Shown piece by piece: positions 1 to 7,325 of a DNA stretch of 8,131 nucleotides. Position numbers and translations under genes: made by a program. Origin of the DNA: Rhizobium sp. Q54. Lineage in GTDB: Bacteria; Pseudomonadota; Alphaproteobacteria; Rhizobiales; Beijerinckiaceae. Position 1 is the stretch's first letter. Every line of letters starts with the position of its first letter. Location: positions 1 through 8,131 of the forward strand of contig CAMDKB010000204.1 of assembly GCA_945901195.1 (NCBI GenBank), in the 5' to 3' direction. The notes under the pieces were generated by a model. It saw nothing but the letters and a program-made list of their open reading frames with translations, searched no databases and was not told the DNA's origin.

Positions 1-80
1 GGAACAAACTCGTGGCGATTCCCGACGCCATCAAATCAATCGGATTGCGCGAATGGGCGCATGCGGGTAGGTGCAAATGA
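1..80 (+). CDS. C-terminal end of an unidentified upstream gene (partial)
   Basis: Reading from base 3, an open frame of 25 codons runs to a TGA at 78-80 and gives a tail ending in GLREWAHAGRCK. The frame is open from the window edge and its composition is protein-like, with a mix of charged and hydrophobic residues. A second frame is also open, to a TAG at 68-70, so the choice is not certain. No family can be recognised from so few residues. If real, the gene lies on the same strand as everything downstream and ends 154 bases before the c-di-GMP gene. Confidence 0.4.
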   Translation, partial: NKLVAIPDAIKSIGLREWAHAGRCK

Positions 81-135
81 CCCTTGGTATTAACCACCCC
101 GATCAACAGCCGGTTTACTATAGAGCAGCTAAAAA

Positions 136-170
136 GGTCACCATGCGCCATAAGGTGGCCATCACGCCTT
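136..170 (+). other. Two mutually exclusive potential stem-loops
   Basis: GGTCACC (136-142) can pair with GGTGGCC (154-160) through seven base pairs including one G-U. The right arm overlaps AAGGTG (152-157), which can instead pair with CGCCTT (165-170) through six base pairs including one G-U. The structures cannot form together. Neither is directly followed by a clean T-run; TTTTT lies 11 bases after the second stem. They could be remnants of the upstream gene's terminator, an RNA switch in the leader, or chance. Confidence 0.25.
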
Positions 171-223
171 ATCGTTAACATTTTTAAGAACTTTTCTTGC
201 GAATTATCCTGCAAAGCGGTTGT

Positions 224-228
224 GGGGA
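224..228 (+). promoter_or_regulatory. Ribosome binding site that decides the GGDEF-EAL start
   Basis: GGGGA sits six bases before the ATG at 235-237, an ordinary Shine-Dalgarno spacing. It lies after the alternative in-frame TTG at 220, so it supports ATG 235 as the true start. Confidence 0.55.
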
Positions 229-234
229 CACTTC

Positions 235-2256
235 ATGAGCGACAAGTCCACCTTGGTACACGGCAAGAAAAGGCCGTCAGGCATACTCGCAATGTACTTT
301 GGACGGATGCTTAAAGCCCTTGCGAAGCCGTTTCAACAAATACCCTGCAGCGAACGGGCGCTTGCACGCGTGCATACAGAACAATTTCGTATCATCTCGC
401 GTTACGCGGGCCGGATGATGCTCGTAAATGTCTGGAACGCCTTCATTATCGTATCTGCTATGGGTGGAGACGTCCGGCAGCCCTATGCGCAGGTCTGGGC
501 CGCCGTCATGTGCGTTTACGCGACAGTTCTCATTACCTGCCGCTGGCTGATTTCACCTTCAAACCCTGGACAGGGCGAAATAACGTCAGCCGTACTCAAA
601 ACGACCGGCCATGCCTTTGCATTGGGCCTGATCTGGTGTCTCGTGCCTGGATATTTCTTCCCCGGCGGAACGCATACCAGTCAATTGATCCTGATCTGCA
701 TTTCTGCCGGCATGATGGGCGGCGGCGCTTTTGCTTTCGCCAGCATCCCGGCTGCTGCAGCCACTTTCAGTGGACTGATATTCCTGGGCACGGTGTTCGG
801 CCTCTGGCAATCCGCCAGTTCCGTGGCGCTCCCGATCAGCATCATGATGATAGCCTATTATGTTGCGTTGATGCGGGGTTCCTGGGTTTTTTCATCGCAA
901 ATTCGAACGCAAACAATTGAGAATTACGAAAGCGAACTGGCCGCGCGAACGGATACTCTGACGCGCCTGCCGAACCGGGCTGTTTTTGTTTCAGAAGTCG
1001 AATCCGCGTTCGAGCGTTATCGCCGGATGAAAGAAGTCTTTGCCATCCTATACTTCGACATGGACAACTTCAAGCAGGTCAACGACAAGAATGGCTACCG
1101 CGCTGGCGATCATCTGCTGATTGAATTTGCGCGCAGGGTGGAAAAGTCAGTCCGATCACTTGATACTGTGGTGCGCCTTGGCGGCGACGAGTTTGCTGTC
1201 ATCCTGATAAACGCCGAAGGCCCCTCTGAAATTGCAGCAATAGCCGAACGCATCATTTTCAACCTGTCCGCCGGAATACAGATCGACGGCAGTGAATTGG
1301 ACTGCCGCGCGAGCGTCGGAATTGCAGTAATGTCGCCAGATATAGACAATATCGACATACTCATGGACCGCGCCGATGTTGCGCTTTACAAAGCCAAGGC
1401 GAATGGCCGAAACGGATATTGCTTTTTCGATCCCCGTCACGACGAAAGTGCGCGTGACCGCCGGGCCATGAAGGACTCCCTGCGCAAGGCCGTCGCTGAT
1501 CACGAGCTGCACCTTGATTTTCAGCCCACTGTCGATGTCACCACCAACAGGATTCTTGGTTTTGAAGCCCTGGTTCGCTGGACTCACCCGCAACGCGGAA
1601 TTATCGGCCCGATGGATTTCATCCCGGTTGCCGAAGAAAATGGGCTCATTCACACCATGGGGCATTGGGTCGTCGAAGAAGCTGTCGCTACTCTGGCCAC
1701 CTGGCCCAAGGACATGCGCATGGCCATCAATATGTCGTCTGTGCAGTTCCGTGATCCCCTGCTGGCGCTGGATATCATCGAGTGCCTGCGTACCCACAAT
1801 ATATCGCCTCGCCGCATCGATATAGAAATCACCGAAACCACCGTTCTCACGCATTGCGATGTAACCCATGCAAATCTTGATCTTCTGGGCGCCGCAGGAT
1901 TTGGTATCTTGATTGACGACTTCGGCACGGGCTTTGCGACACTGAGTGCTTTGCAGGCGATCAAATGCAACGGTATCAAGATCGACAAGTCATTCGTGGC
2001 CGGGATCGGGGTCGATCGCACGTCCAGCGCCATCGTTCGTACTGCGCTCGCTCTGGCGCGCGAGCTAGAACTTGACGTTATCGCAGAAGGTGTCGAAACC
2101 CCCGAGCAGCTTGATTTCCTCAAAGCCGCTGGCTGCCGGGTCATGCAGGGCTATCTCCTTTCCCATCCGGTGGATGGGCAGACCGCCGGCAGGTATGCGC
2201 GTGAAAACTGTCATGCTGCATCCCAGGCATTGGGCAAACAGGGGGTGGCAGCTTGA
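235..2256 (+). CDS. Membrane-bound bifunctional diguanylate cyclase / c-di-GMP phosphodiesterase (GGDEF-EAL)
   Basis: The protein has 673 residues if it starts at ATG 235. It should control cyclic di-GMP, which is made from two GTP by GGDEF domains and cleaved to pGpG by EAL domains. The N-terminal half has about six hydrophobic segments (near residues 61-77, 86-105, 119-142, 149-171, 176-192 and 197-215), so it is an inner-membrane protein with a possible sensor region I cannot assign to a named MASE family. The GGDEF domain (about 236-400) has YFDMDNFK at 273-280, RSLD at 307-310 (inhibitory I-site RxxD, correctly five residues ahead) and an intact GGDEF at 316-320. The EAL domain (about 415-665) has EAL at 444-446, N499, E534, DDFGTG at 561-566, K582, E618, E621 and Q638, so all expected metal and catalytic positions are present. 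Both activities are therefore possible, though in many such proteins one dominates. A TTG at 220 would add five residues but precedes the ribosome site. No partner gene is adjacent. Confidence 0.93.
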   Translation: MSDKSTLVHGKKRPSGILAMYFGRMLKALAKPFQQIPCSERALARVHTEQFRIISRYAGRMMLVNVWNAFIIVSAMGGDVRQPYAQVWAAVMCVYATVLITCRWLISPSNPGQGEITSAVLKTTGHAFALGLIWCLVPGYFFPGGTHTSQLILICISAGMMGGGAFAFASIPAAAATFSGLIFLGTVFGLWQSASSVALPISIMMIAYYVALMRGSWVFSSQIRTQTIENYESELAARTDTLTRLPNRAVFVSEVESAFERYRRMKEVFAILYFDMDNFKQVNDKNGYRAGDHLLIEFARRVEKSVRSLDTVVRLGGDEFAVILINAEGPSEIAAIAERIIFNLSAGIQIDGSELDCRASVGIAVMSPDIDNIDILMDRADVALYKAKANGRNGYCFFDPRHDESARDRRAMKDSLRKAVADHELHLDFQPTVDVTTNRILGFEALVRWTHPQRGIIGPMDFIPVAEENGLIHTMGHWVVEEAVATLATWPKDMRMAINMSSVQFRDPLLALDIIECLRTHNISPRRIDIEITETTVLTHCDVTHANLDLLGAAGFGILIDDFGTGFATLSALQAIKCNGIKIDKSFVAGIGVDRTSSAIVRTALALARELELDVIAEGVETPEQLDFLKAAGCRVMQGYLLSHPVDGQTAGRYARENCHAASQALGKQGVAA

Positions 2257-2267
2257 ATGCTGCCCAC
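2247..2267 (+). other. Stem-loop spanning the GGDEF-EAL stop codon
   Basis: GGCAGC (2247-2252) and GCTGCC (2259-2264) form a perfect six-base-pair stem with a six-base loop that contains the TGA stop. The stem can be extended past a one-base bulge by pairing GT with AC. No T-run follows, so this is not a canonical intrinsic terminator. It may slow ribosomes or protect the 3' end, or be incidental. Confidence 0.3.
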
Positions 2268-2424
2268 TGAATGAACGCAAATTGCGCCTTGCATCAACGC
2301 CAGAATTCCATTCGGTCTTTTAAAACAAGCTGCGGCGCGAAAGACAATATGCTATGTTCTTGGCCCAAAGCGATCTTCGTTACTGCACGCGTGTGCTTCA
2401 CTACTTGCCGGATACGTTCACAGG
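2257..2424 (+). promoter_or_regulatory. Intergenic region upstream of the fds operon
   Basis: This 168-base gap is the natural place for the formate dehydrogenase operon promoter. It holds an inverted repeat, GTCTTT (2315-2320) with AAAGAC (2340-2345), 19 bases apart, and a TTTTAAAA palindrome (2318-2325). The most -10-like hexamers are TATGCT (2348-2353) and TATGTT (2353-2358), but neither has a good -35 at standard spacing. I see no sigma-54 signature. In other bacteria fds operons are controlled by the LysR-type FdsR; no such gene is in this window, so an operator role for the repeat is only a guess. Confidence 0.3.
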
Positions 2425-2913
2425 ATGAACTCAGAAGAGACTATTGCAATCATCCAAAGTGAATGCGAACGGGCGCGCGCTTTCCTTGATCAAAAGGGAA
2501 ACCCGCGCACGGCCTTGCTTCCGATCCTCCAGGCCATACAGTCTCAATTCGGCTATATCGATAAAGACGCACTGCCTTTAATCGCGCAAGAGCTGAACAT
2601 ATCCCAGGCTGAAGTGCGTGGCGTTGTCAGTTTCTATCACGACTTCCGGCTGGAACCGGAAGGTCAGCATGTTCTGAAATTGTGCCGTGCGGAAGCCTGC
2701 CAATCGATGGGGTGCGAAAGCCTGGCAACACATATGCAAGAGCGGCACGGCCTTCTGCCCGGCCAAACGCTTCCCGATTCAAGCCTGACGTTTGAAAACG
2801 TCTATTGCCTCGGCAATTGCGCGTTGGCGCCTGCAGCCATGCTGGATGGCAAACTGGTAGGCCGTGTGAACAAGGAATGGATTGACCAACTGATTTCGGG
2901 CGTGCGGCGATGA
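2425..2913 (+). CDS. fdsG: NAD-dependent formate dehydrogenase, gamma subunit (NuoE-like, [2Fe-2S])
   Basis: This 162-residue protein is the small electron-transfer subunit of the soluble molybdenum formate dehydrogenase. It is homologous to NuoE of complex I and works in the cytoplasm with FdsB. The thioredoxin-like [2Fe-2S] ligands are C87-x4-C92-x35-C128-x3-C132, the spacing expected for this family. The N-terminal helical part contains LLPILQAIQ and the family segment GVVSFYHDFR around residues 66-75. Length is normal. The start at ATG 2425 matches the family N-terminus, but the only purine-rich bases nearby, AGG at 2422-2424, touch the ATG and are too close for a normal ribosome site; no other in-frame ATG or GTG was found just upstream. 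Its stop overlaps the fdsB start in ATGA (2910-2913), which implies translational coupling. FdsG homologues also occur in NAD-reducing hydrogenases, but the fdsA downstream settles the identity. Confidence 0.95.
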   Translation: MNSEETIAIIQSECERARAFLDQKGNPRTALLPILQAIQSQFGYIDKDALPLIAQELNISQAEVRGVVSFYHDFRLEPEGQHVLKLCRAEACQSMGCESLATHMQERHGLLPGQTLPDSSLTFENVYCLGNCALAPAAMLDGKLVGRVNKEWIDQLISGVRR

Positions 2914-4469
2914 ACCCAATCAGGATTTTCATTTCGCGGGATGCAGCTTCCCTTTCAGTGGGCAGCAACAAGATTGCACAAGCAATCACGCAGGAAGCCG
3001 CACGCCGTCAGGTCCAGATCGAGATTATCCGTACAGGTTCGCGCGGGATGATGTGGCTTGAGCCGCTTGTGGAAGTTGAAACGGAACGCGGTCGTATAGC
3101 CTATGGGCCTGTGACGCTGGAAGATGTATCCAGTCTTTTCCATGCAGGGTTTGCCTTGGGCCAAGACAATTTTGCTTTTGCCCAAGACCATGCTTTGTGT
3201 CTGGGCCGCACGCAGGACATTCCGTTTCTGAAAAGCCAGCAACGCCTGACTTTCGCGCGCATTGGTGTCATCGACCCGCTGAATATGGATCAATACCGCG
3301 CACATGGCGGCTTTGCCGGATTTGAAGCGGCCAGCAAGATCAAGCCCGTTGAAATCATCGAAGAGGTTGTAACCTCCGGTTTGCGTGGCCGTGGCGGCGC
3401 AGGATTTCCTGCCGGGATCAAATGGCGAACCGTTGCAGCCGCGCCCGGCGAACGCAAATATATCGTCTGCAATGCGGATGAAGGCGACAGCGGCACCTTC
3501 GCCGACCGCATGGTCATGGAGGGCGATCCGTTCATGCTGATCGAAGGCATGATGATCGCCGGCCTTGCGACAGGCGCAACGCACGGCTTTGTCTACATCC
3601 GCTCGGAATATCCTGATGCCATCACAACCATGCGCGCAGCCGTCGAATTGGCACGGCGCGCCGGGCGGCTCGGGAAGGCTTTCGACATTGAAATTCGGGT
3701 TGGCGCTGGCGCCTATATCTGCGGCGAAGAAACGGCGCTGCTTGAAAGCATCGAAGGCAAACGCGGGCAGGTGCGCGCCAAGCCCCCGTTGCCCGCCCAC
3801 CAAGGCCTGTTCGGCAAACCAACAGTGATCAACAATGTCCTGACCCTTGCCGCCATTCCCTGGATACTTGAACATGGCGGCAAGAACTACGCGGCTTTCG
3901 GCGCGGGTCGCTCACGTGGTACAATGCCGTTTCAATTGGCTGGAAATGTGAAATATTCCGGCATTCATGAAGTGGCGTTCGGCATGAGTCTGCGTGAAAT
4001 GATTTTCGATATTAGCGGGGGAACCGCGAGCGGCCGGCCAGTCTATGCCGTGCAGACCGGCGGACCTCTCGGCGCTTATTTTCCAGAACATTTGCTGGAC
4101 ACAAAGCTCGACTATGAAGCGATGATCGCTGCGGGCGGGATGCTCGGCCACGGCGGCATCGTCGTCTTCGATGATCGTGCGGACATTGCCAGGCAGGCCA
4201 GGTTCGCCATGGATTTCTGCGCCATTGAGAGTTGCGGCAAATGCACACCGTGCCGGATTGGTTCAACCCGCGGTGTCGAAACACTCGACAAGATCGCAGC
4301 AGACATCGATCGGACAAGAAATATCGCGCTGGTCAAAGACTTGTGCGCCGTGATGACCGATGGCTCGCTCTGCGCACTGGGCGGTTTGACACCTATGCCG
4401 GTTATCAGCGCGCTGACGCACTTTCCTGAAGCTTTCACGCAATCACCTGCAAAGCCTCGAGCAGAATAG
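2910..4469 (+). CDS. fdsB: NAD-dependent formate dehydrogenase, beta subunit (NuoF-like diaphorase, FMN and [4Fe-4S])
   Basis: FdsB (519 residues) takes electrons from FdsA clusters and reduces NAD+ on its FMN. Residues 1 to about 120 form the thioredoxin-like N-terminal extension typical of FdsB. It has a single cysteine (C97), so it cannot bind a [2Fe-2S] cluster as the related domains in some hydrogenases do. The NuoF core follows: GRGGAGFP at 160-167 and CNADEGDSG at 187-195 are FMN/NADH-site motifs, and GAGAYICGEETALL lies at 265-278. The [4Fe-4S] ligands are C442-x2-C445-x2-C448-x39-C488, exactly the NuoF pattern. The start overlaps the fdsG stop by four bases, with no strong ribosome site of its own, so translation is probably coupled to fdsG. 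The gene ends nine bases before fdsA. Confidence 0.96.
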   Translation: MNPIRIFISRDAASLSVGSNKIAQAITQEAARRQVQIEIIRTGSRGMMWLEPLVEVETERGRIAYGPVTLEDVSSLFHAGFALGQDNFAFAQDHALCLGRTQDIPFLKSQQRLTFARIGVIDPLNMDQYRAHGGFAGFEAASKIKPVEIIEEVVTSGLRGRGGAGFPAGIKWRTVAAAPGERKYIVCNADEGDSGTFADRMVMEGDPFMLIEGMMIAGLATGATHGFVYIRSEYPDAITTMRAAVELARRAGRLGKAFDIEIRVGAGAYICGEETALLESIEGKRGQVRAKPPLPAHQGLFGKPTVINNVLTLAAIPWILEHGGKNYAAFGAGRSRGTMPFQLAGNVKYSGIHEVAFGMSLREMIFDISGGTASGRPVYAVQTGGPLGAYFPEHLLDTKLDYEAMIAAGGMLGHGGIVVFDDRADIARQARFAMDFCAIESCGKCTPCRIGSTRGVETLDKIAADIDRTRNIALVKDLCAVMTDGSLCALGGLTPMPVISALTHFPEAFTQSPAKPRAE

Positions 4470-4471
4470 GG
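4468..4471 (+). promoter_or_regulatory. Ribosome binding site for fdsA
   Basis: AGGG overlaps the fdsB TAG stop (4467-4469) and lies seven bases before the fdsA ATG at 4479. It supports that start and tight coupling of the two genes. Confidence 0.5.
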
Positions 4472-4478
4472 TTGCATC

Positions 4479-7325
4479 ATGTCGATACTCGGTGAAATTG
4501 ATTTTGGCACGCCGCTGCGCACAAGCGAAGCCAGTATAACGCTGACCATAGACGGCATGAGCGTCAGCGTTCCCGTGGGTACGTCTGTCATGGCTGCAGC
4601 CATGCACGCGGGCACGAAAATCCCCAAGCTCTGCGCCACGGACATGCTCGAAGCCTTTGGCTCCTGCCGGCTCTGTCTGGTTGAAATCGAAGGGCGGCGC
4701 GGAACGCCTGCTTCCTGCACAACACCAGCAGAAGCGGGCATGATCGTTCACACGACAACCCAGCGCCTGACCGATCTGCGCCGCGGGGTCATGGAATTAT
4801 ATATATCCGATCATCCCCTGGATTGCCTGACATGCTCTGCCAATGGGGATTGCGAATTACAGGATATGGCTGCCGTTACCGGCCTTCGCGATGTTCGCTA
4901 TGGGCAAAACGGCAAAAAACATCGCACCGAAGCGATAGACGAAAGTAATCCCTATTTCACTTTTGATTCCTCCAAATGCATCGTCTGTTCCCGGTGCGTC
5001 CGCGCTTGCGAAGACGTGCAGGGCACATTCGCACTGACCATCGACAGCCGCGGTCTGAATTCCAAAGTCGCCACTGGAGCTATGAATTTTCTTGAATCAG
5101 AATGTGTCTCTTGCGGCGCCTGCGTTCAGGCCTGTCCAACAGCAACGTTGAACGAGAAAAGCGTCATCGAATTAGGCGCACCCACAAAATCAACCATCAC
5201 CACCTGCGCCTATTGCGGCGTAGGCTGCAGCTTCCGTGCGGAAACGCAAGGCGACCGCGTCGTGCGAATGGTCCCCGCCAAGCAAGGCAAGGCGAACGAA
5301 GGGCATTCCTGCGTCAAGGGCCGCTTTGCCTGGGGATATTCGACGCATAAGGATCGCATCACCAAGCCCATGATCCGCGCCCATATCGATGACCCCTGGC
5401 GCGAAGTAGACTGGGAGGAAGCATTTTCCCACGCCGCCTCGGAGTTCCGCCGTATCCAGTCGAAGTATGGCCGCGACTCTGTTGGTGGCATCACATCTTC
5501 ACGCTGCACCAACGAAGAAACATTTCTGGTGCAAAAGCTGATTCGTGCAGGCTTTGGCAACAACAATGTCGATACCTGCGCCAGGGTCTGCCATTCCCCC
5601 ACCGGTTACGGACTGAAGACCGCATTTGGCACGTCAGCAGGGACGCAGGATTTCAAATCCGTTGAGGAAGCCGATGTCATTCTGGTGATCGGCGCCAACC
5701 CCACGGACGGCCATCCGGTCTTTGCTTCGCGCCTGAAGAAGCGGCTGCGCGAGGGCGCGCAATTGATTGTAATCGATCCCAGGCGCATTGATCTCGTGCG
5801 CTCGGCGCATATCGAGGCTGTACATCATTTACCCCTGTTGCCCGGCACAAACGTCGCAATGGTCAACGCCATGTGCCATGTCATCGTCACGGAAGGCCTG
5901 ATCGACCAGGAGTTTGTCCGCGAGCGTTGCGATCTCGTGGATTTTGAAGCATGGGCGCGTTTCATTGCATCCGATATCAATTCGCCTGAAGCGATGGAGC
6001 CGCATACGGGCGTCGCCGCAGCGCAGGTGCGCGCCGCAGCGCGGCTTTATGCGAATGCGCGCAATGGCGCGATATATTATGGCCTCGGCGTGACCGAACA
6101 TTCGCAAGGCTCCACCATGGTCATGGCCATGGCCAACCTCGCCATGGCGACCGGCAATATCGGCCGCAGAGGCGTCGGCATAAATCCTCTGCGCGGACAG
6201 AACAATGTACAGGGCGCCTGCGACATGGGCTCTTTCCCGCACGAACTGTCCGGTTACCGGCACGTCTCCGATGATGCGACGCGCGATATGTTCGAATCGC
6301 TCTGGGGTGTGAAGATTTCAAGCGAACCGGGCCTGCGCATTCCCAACATGCTGGACGAGGCGCTCAACAATAATTTCAAGGCGATCTATATACAGGGCGA
6401 AGACATCGCGCAGTCCGACCCTGACACAAAACATGTCACCGCAGCTTTACGTGCGATGGAATGCGTCGTTGTGCAGGATCTGTTTTTAAATGAAACCGCG
6501 AAATACGCCCATGTATTTTTTCCTGGTTCCTCCTTTCTCGAAAAGGATGGAACTTTCACAAACGCAGAACGCCGCATAAGCCGCGTTCGCAAGGTCATGC
6601 AACCGCTGGCCGGGCTCGCGGACTGGGAAATCACCCTGCGCTTTGCGCGCGCCCTTGGTTATGAAATGAATTATGCCCACCCTTCGCAGGTCATGGATGA
6701 AATAGCGCAGTTGACGCCAACATTCACCGGGGTCAGCTATATCAGGCTCGATGAGTTGGGCTCAATTCAATGGCCATGCAACGAAGGCGCGCCTGCCGGC
6801 ACACCGACCATGCATGTGGATCGTTTTGTGCGCGGCAAGGGCAAGTTCATGGTGACAGAATACGTGCCAACCGACGAGCGAACCGGTCCCCGCTTCCCGT
6901 TGCTTCTCACAACGGGGCGCATTCTTTCGCAATACAATGTCGGTGCGCAAACCCGCCGCACGGCCAACAATGCCTGGCATCATGAAGACGTGCTGGAAAT
7001 TCACCCCTTCGATGCGGAAAATCGTGGCATTCGTGAAGGCGATCTGGTGGCGCTGGCCAGCCGCGCTGGCGAAACGAGCCTGCGCGCAACAATTACAGAC
7101 CGTGTACCGCCCGGCGTGGTTTATACGACATTCCATCATGCGCGCACTGGCGCCAATGTGGTGACAACGGACAATTCCGACTGGGCCACCAATTGTCCCG
7201 AATACAAGGTCACCGCCGTTCAGGTGCAGCGCACGAACAGAATGTCGGATTGGCAGCTGGAAGATGAGCGCAGCGGCATTGACCTGCGCCGTATCGCAAG
7301 CGGACACGCCAATGCCGCCGAATGA
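4479..7325 (+). CDS. fdsA: NAD-dependent formate dehydrogenase, alpha (catalytic) subunit, Mo/W-bis-MGD with five Fe-S clusters
   Basis: FdsA (948 residues) oxidises formate to CO2 and, in studied homologues, can run the reverse reaction. Its N-terminus resembles NuoG: a [2Fe-2S] site C52-x10-C63-x2-C66-x13-C80, a His-Cys [4Fe-4S] site H112-x3-C116-x2-C119-x5-C125, and two ferredoxin-type [4Fe-4S] sites formed from C167/C170/C173/C177 and C209/C212/C215/C219. The molybdopterin oxidoreductase part starts with C243-x2-C246-x3-C250-x27-C278, the cluster next to the cofactor. The metal ligand is a cysteine, C371, followed by H372 in CHSPTG; R572 in LRGQNN is the conserved active-site arginine. 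These match Cys386, His387 and Arg587 of R. capsulatus FdsA with a constant offset of 15. A C-terminal dinucleotide-binding domain begins near residue 805 (GRILSQYN at 813-820). There is no signal peptide or twin-arginine motif, so the enzyme is cytoplasmic. All expected ligands are present and the length is near the family norm. Confidence 0.97.
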   Translation: MSILGEIDFGTPLRTSEASITLTIDGMSVSVPVGTSVMAAAMHAGTKIPKLCATDMLEAFGSCRLCLVEIEGRRGTPASCTTPAEAGMIVHTTTQRLTDLRRGVMELYISDHPLDCLTCSANGDCELQDMAAVTGLRDVRYGQNGKKHRTEAIDESNPYFTFDSSKCIVCSRCVRACEDVQGTFALTIDSRGLNSKVATGAMNFLESECVSCGACVQACPTATLNEKSVIELGAPTKSTITTCAYCGVGCSFRAETQGDRVVRMVPAKQGKANEGHSCVKGRFAWGYSTHKDRITKPMIRAHIDDPWREVDWEEAFSHAASEFRRIQSKYGRDSVGGITSSRCTNEETFLVQKLIRAGFGNNNVDTCARVCHSPTGYGLKTAFGTSAGTQDFKSVEEADVILVIGANPTDGHPVFASRLKKRLREGAQLIVIDPRRIDLVRSAHIEAVHHLPLLPGTNVAMVNAMCHVIVTEGLIDQEFVRERCDLVDFEAWARFIASDINSPEAMEPHTGVAAAQVRAAARLYANARNGAIYYGLGVTEHSQGSTMVMAMANLAMATGNIGRRGVGINPLRGQNNVQGACDMGSFPHELSGYRHVSDDATRDMFESLWGVKISSEPGLRIPNMLDEALNNNFKAIYIQGEDIAQSDPDTKHVTAALRAMECVVVQDLFLNETAKYAHVFFPGSSFLEKDGTFTNAERRISRVRKVMQPLAGLADWEITLRFARALGYEMNYAHPSQVMDEIAQLTPTFTGVSYIRLDELGSIQWPCNEGAPAGTPTMHVDRFVRGKGKFMVTEYVPTDERTGPRFPLLLTTGRILSQYNVGAQTRRTANNAWHHEDVLEIHPFDAENRGIREGDLVALASRAGETSLRATITDRVPPGVVYTTFHHARTGANVVTTDNSDWATNCPEYKVTAVQVQRTNRMSDWQLEDERSGIDLRRIASGHANAAE

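Larger units (their letters stand above)
81..234 (+). promoter_or_regulatory. Leader/intergenic region upstream of the GGDEF-EAL gene
   Basis: This 154-base stretch carries no convincing gene. It contains a short inverted repeat, TGGT-ATTA-ACCA (85-96), two overlapping potential hairpins (136-160 and 152-170), and an AT-rich tract (174-207) with GTTAACATTTTTAAGAAC near its start. The AT-rich tract is the most promoter-like part, for example the TTATCC/TATCCT area at 204-210 as a -10 element. I could not pair it with a good -35 hexamer, so the promoter assignment is weak. Two TTAA tetramers (175-178 and 184-187) sit 5 bases apart, not the 7 of the classical CtrA box. Confidence 0.25.

Noticed and set aside
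175..187. Possible CtrA box (two TTAA tetramers)
   Set aside because: The spacing is five bases rather than the seven of the classical TTAA-N7-TTAA site.
84..314. 76-codon frame in the leader overlapping the GGDEF-EAL start
   Set aside because: It needs a TTG start without a ribosome site, and most of its second half overlaps the real gene.
1156..1869. 237-codon open frame on the - strand opposite the GGDEF-EAL gene
   Set aside because: It overlaps the conserved GGDEF and EAL cores and has no family-like sequence; it is a shadow frame.
2361..2376. Possible sigma-54 promoter starting TGGC upstream of fdsG
   Set aside because: The GC dinucleotide expected at the -12 position is absent at the required spacing.
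2271..2462. 63-codon open frame between the GGDEF-EAL gene and fdsG
   Set aside because: It has no ribosome site, overlaps the fdsG start and has a random-looking composition rich in Cys, Arg and Ser.
2955..3875. 306-codon open frame on the - strand opposite fdsB
   Set aside because: It lies fully within fdsB, whose motifs are unmistakable. Long antisense frames are common in GC-rich coding DNA, and the translation shows no recognisable domain.
6115..6150. Repeated ATGGCC units resembling a short tandem repeat
   Set aside because: They lie inside fdsA and simply encode a Met/Ala-rich helix that precedes the conserved GNIGRRG segment.
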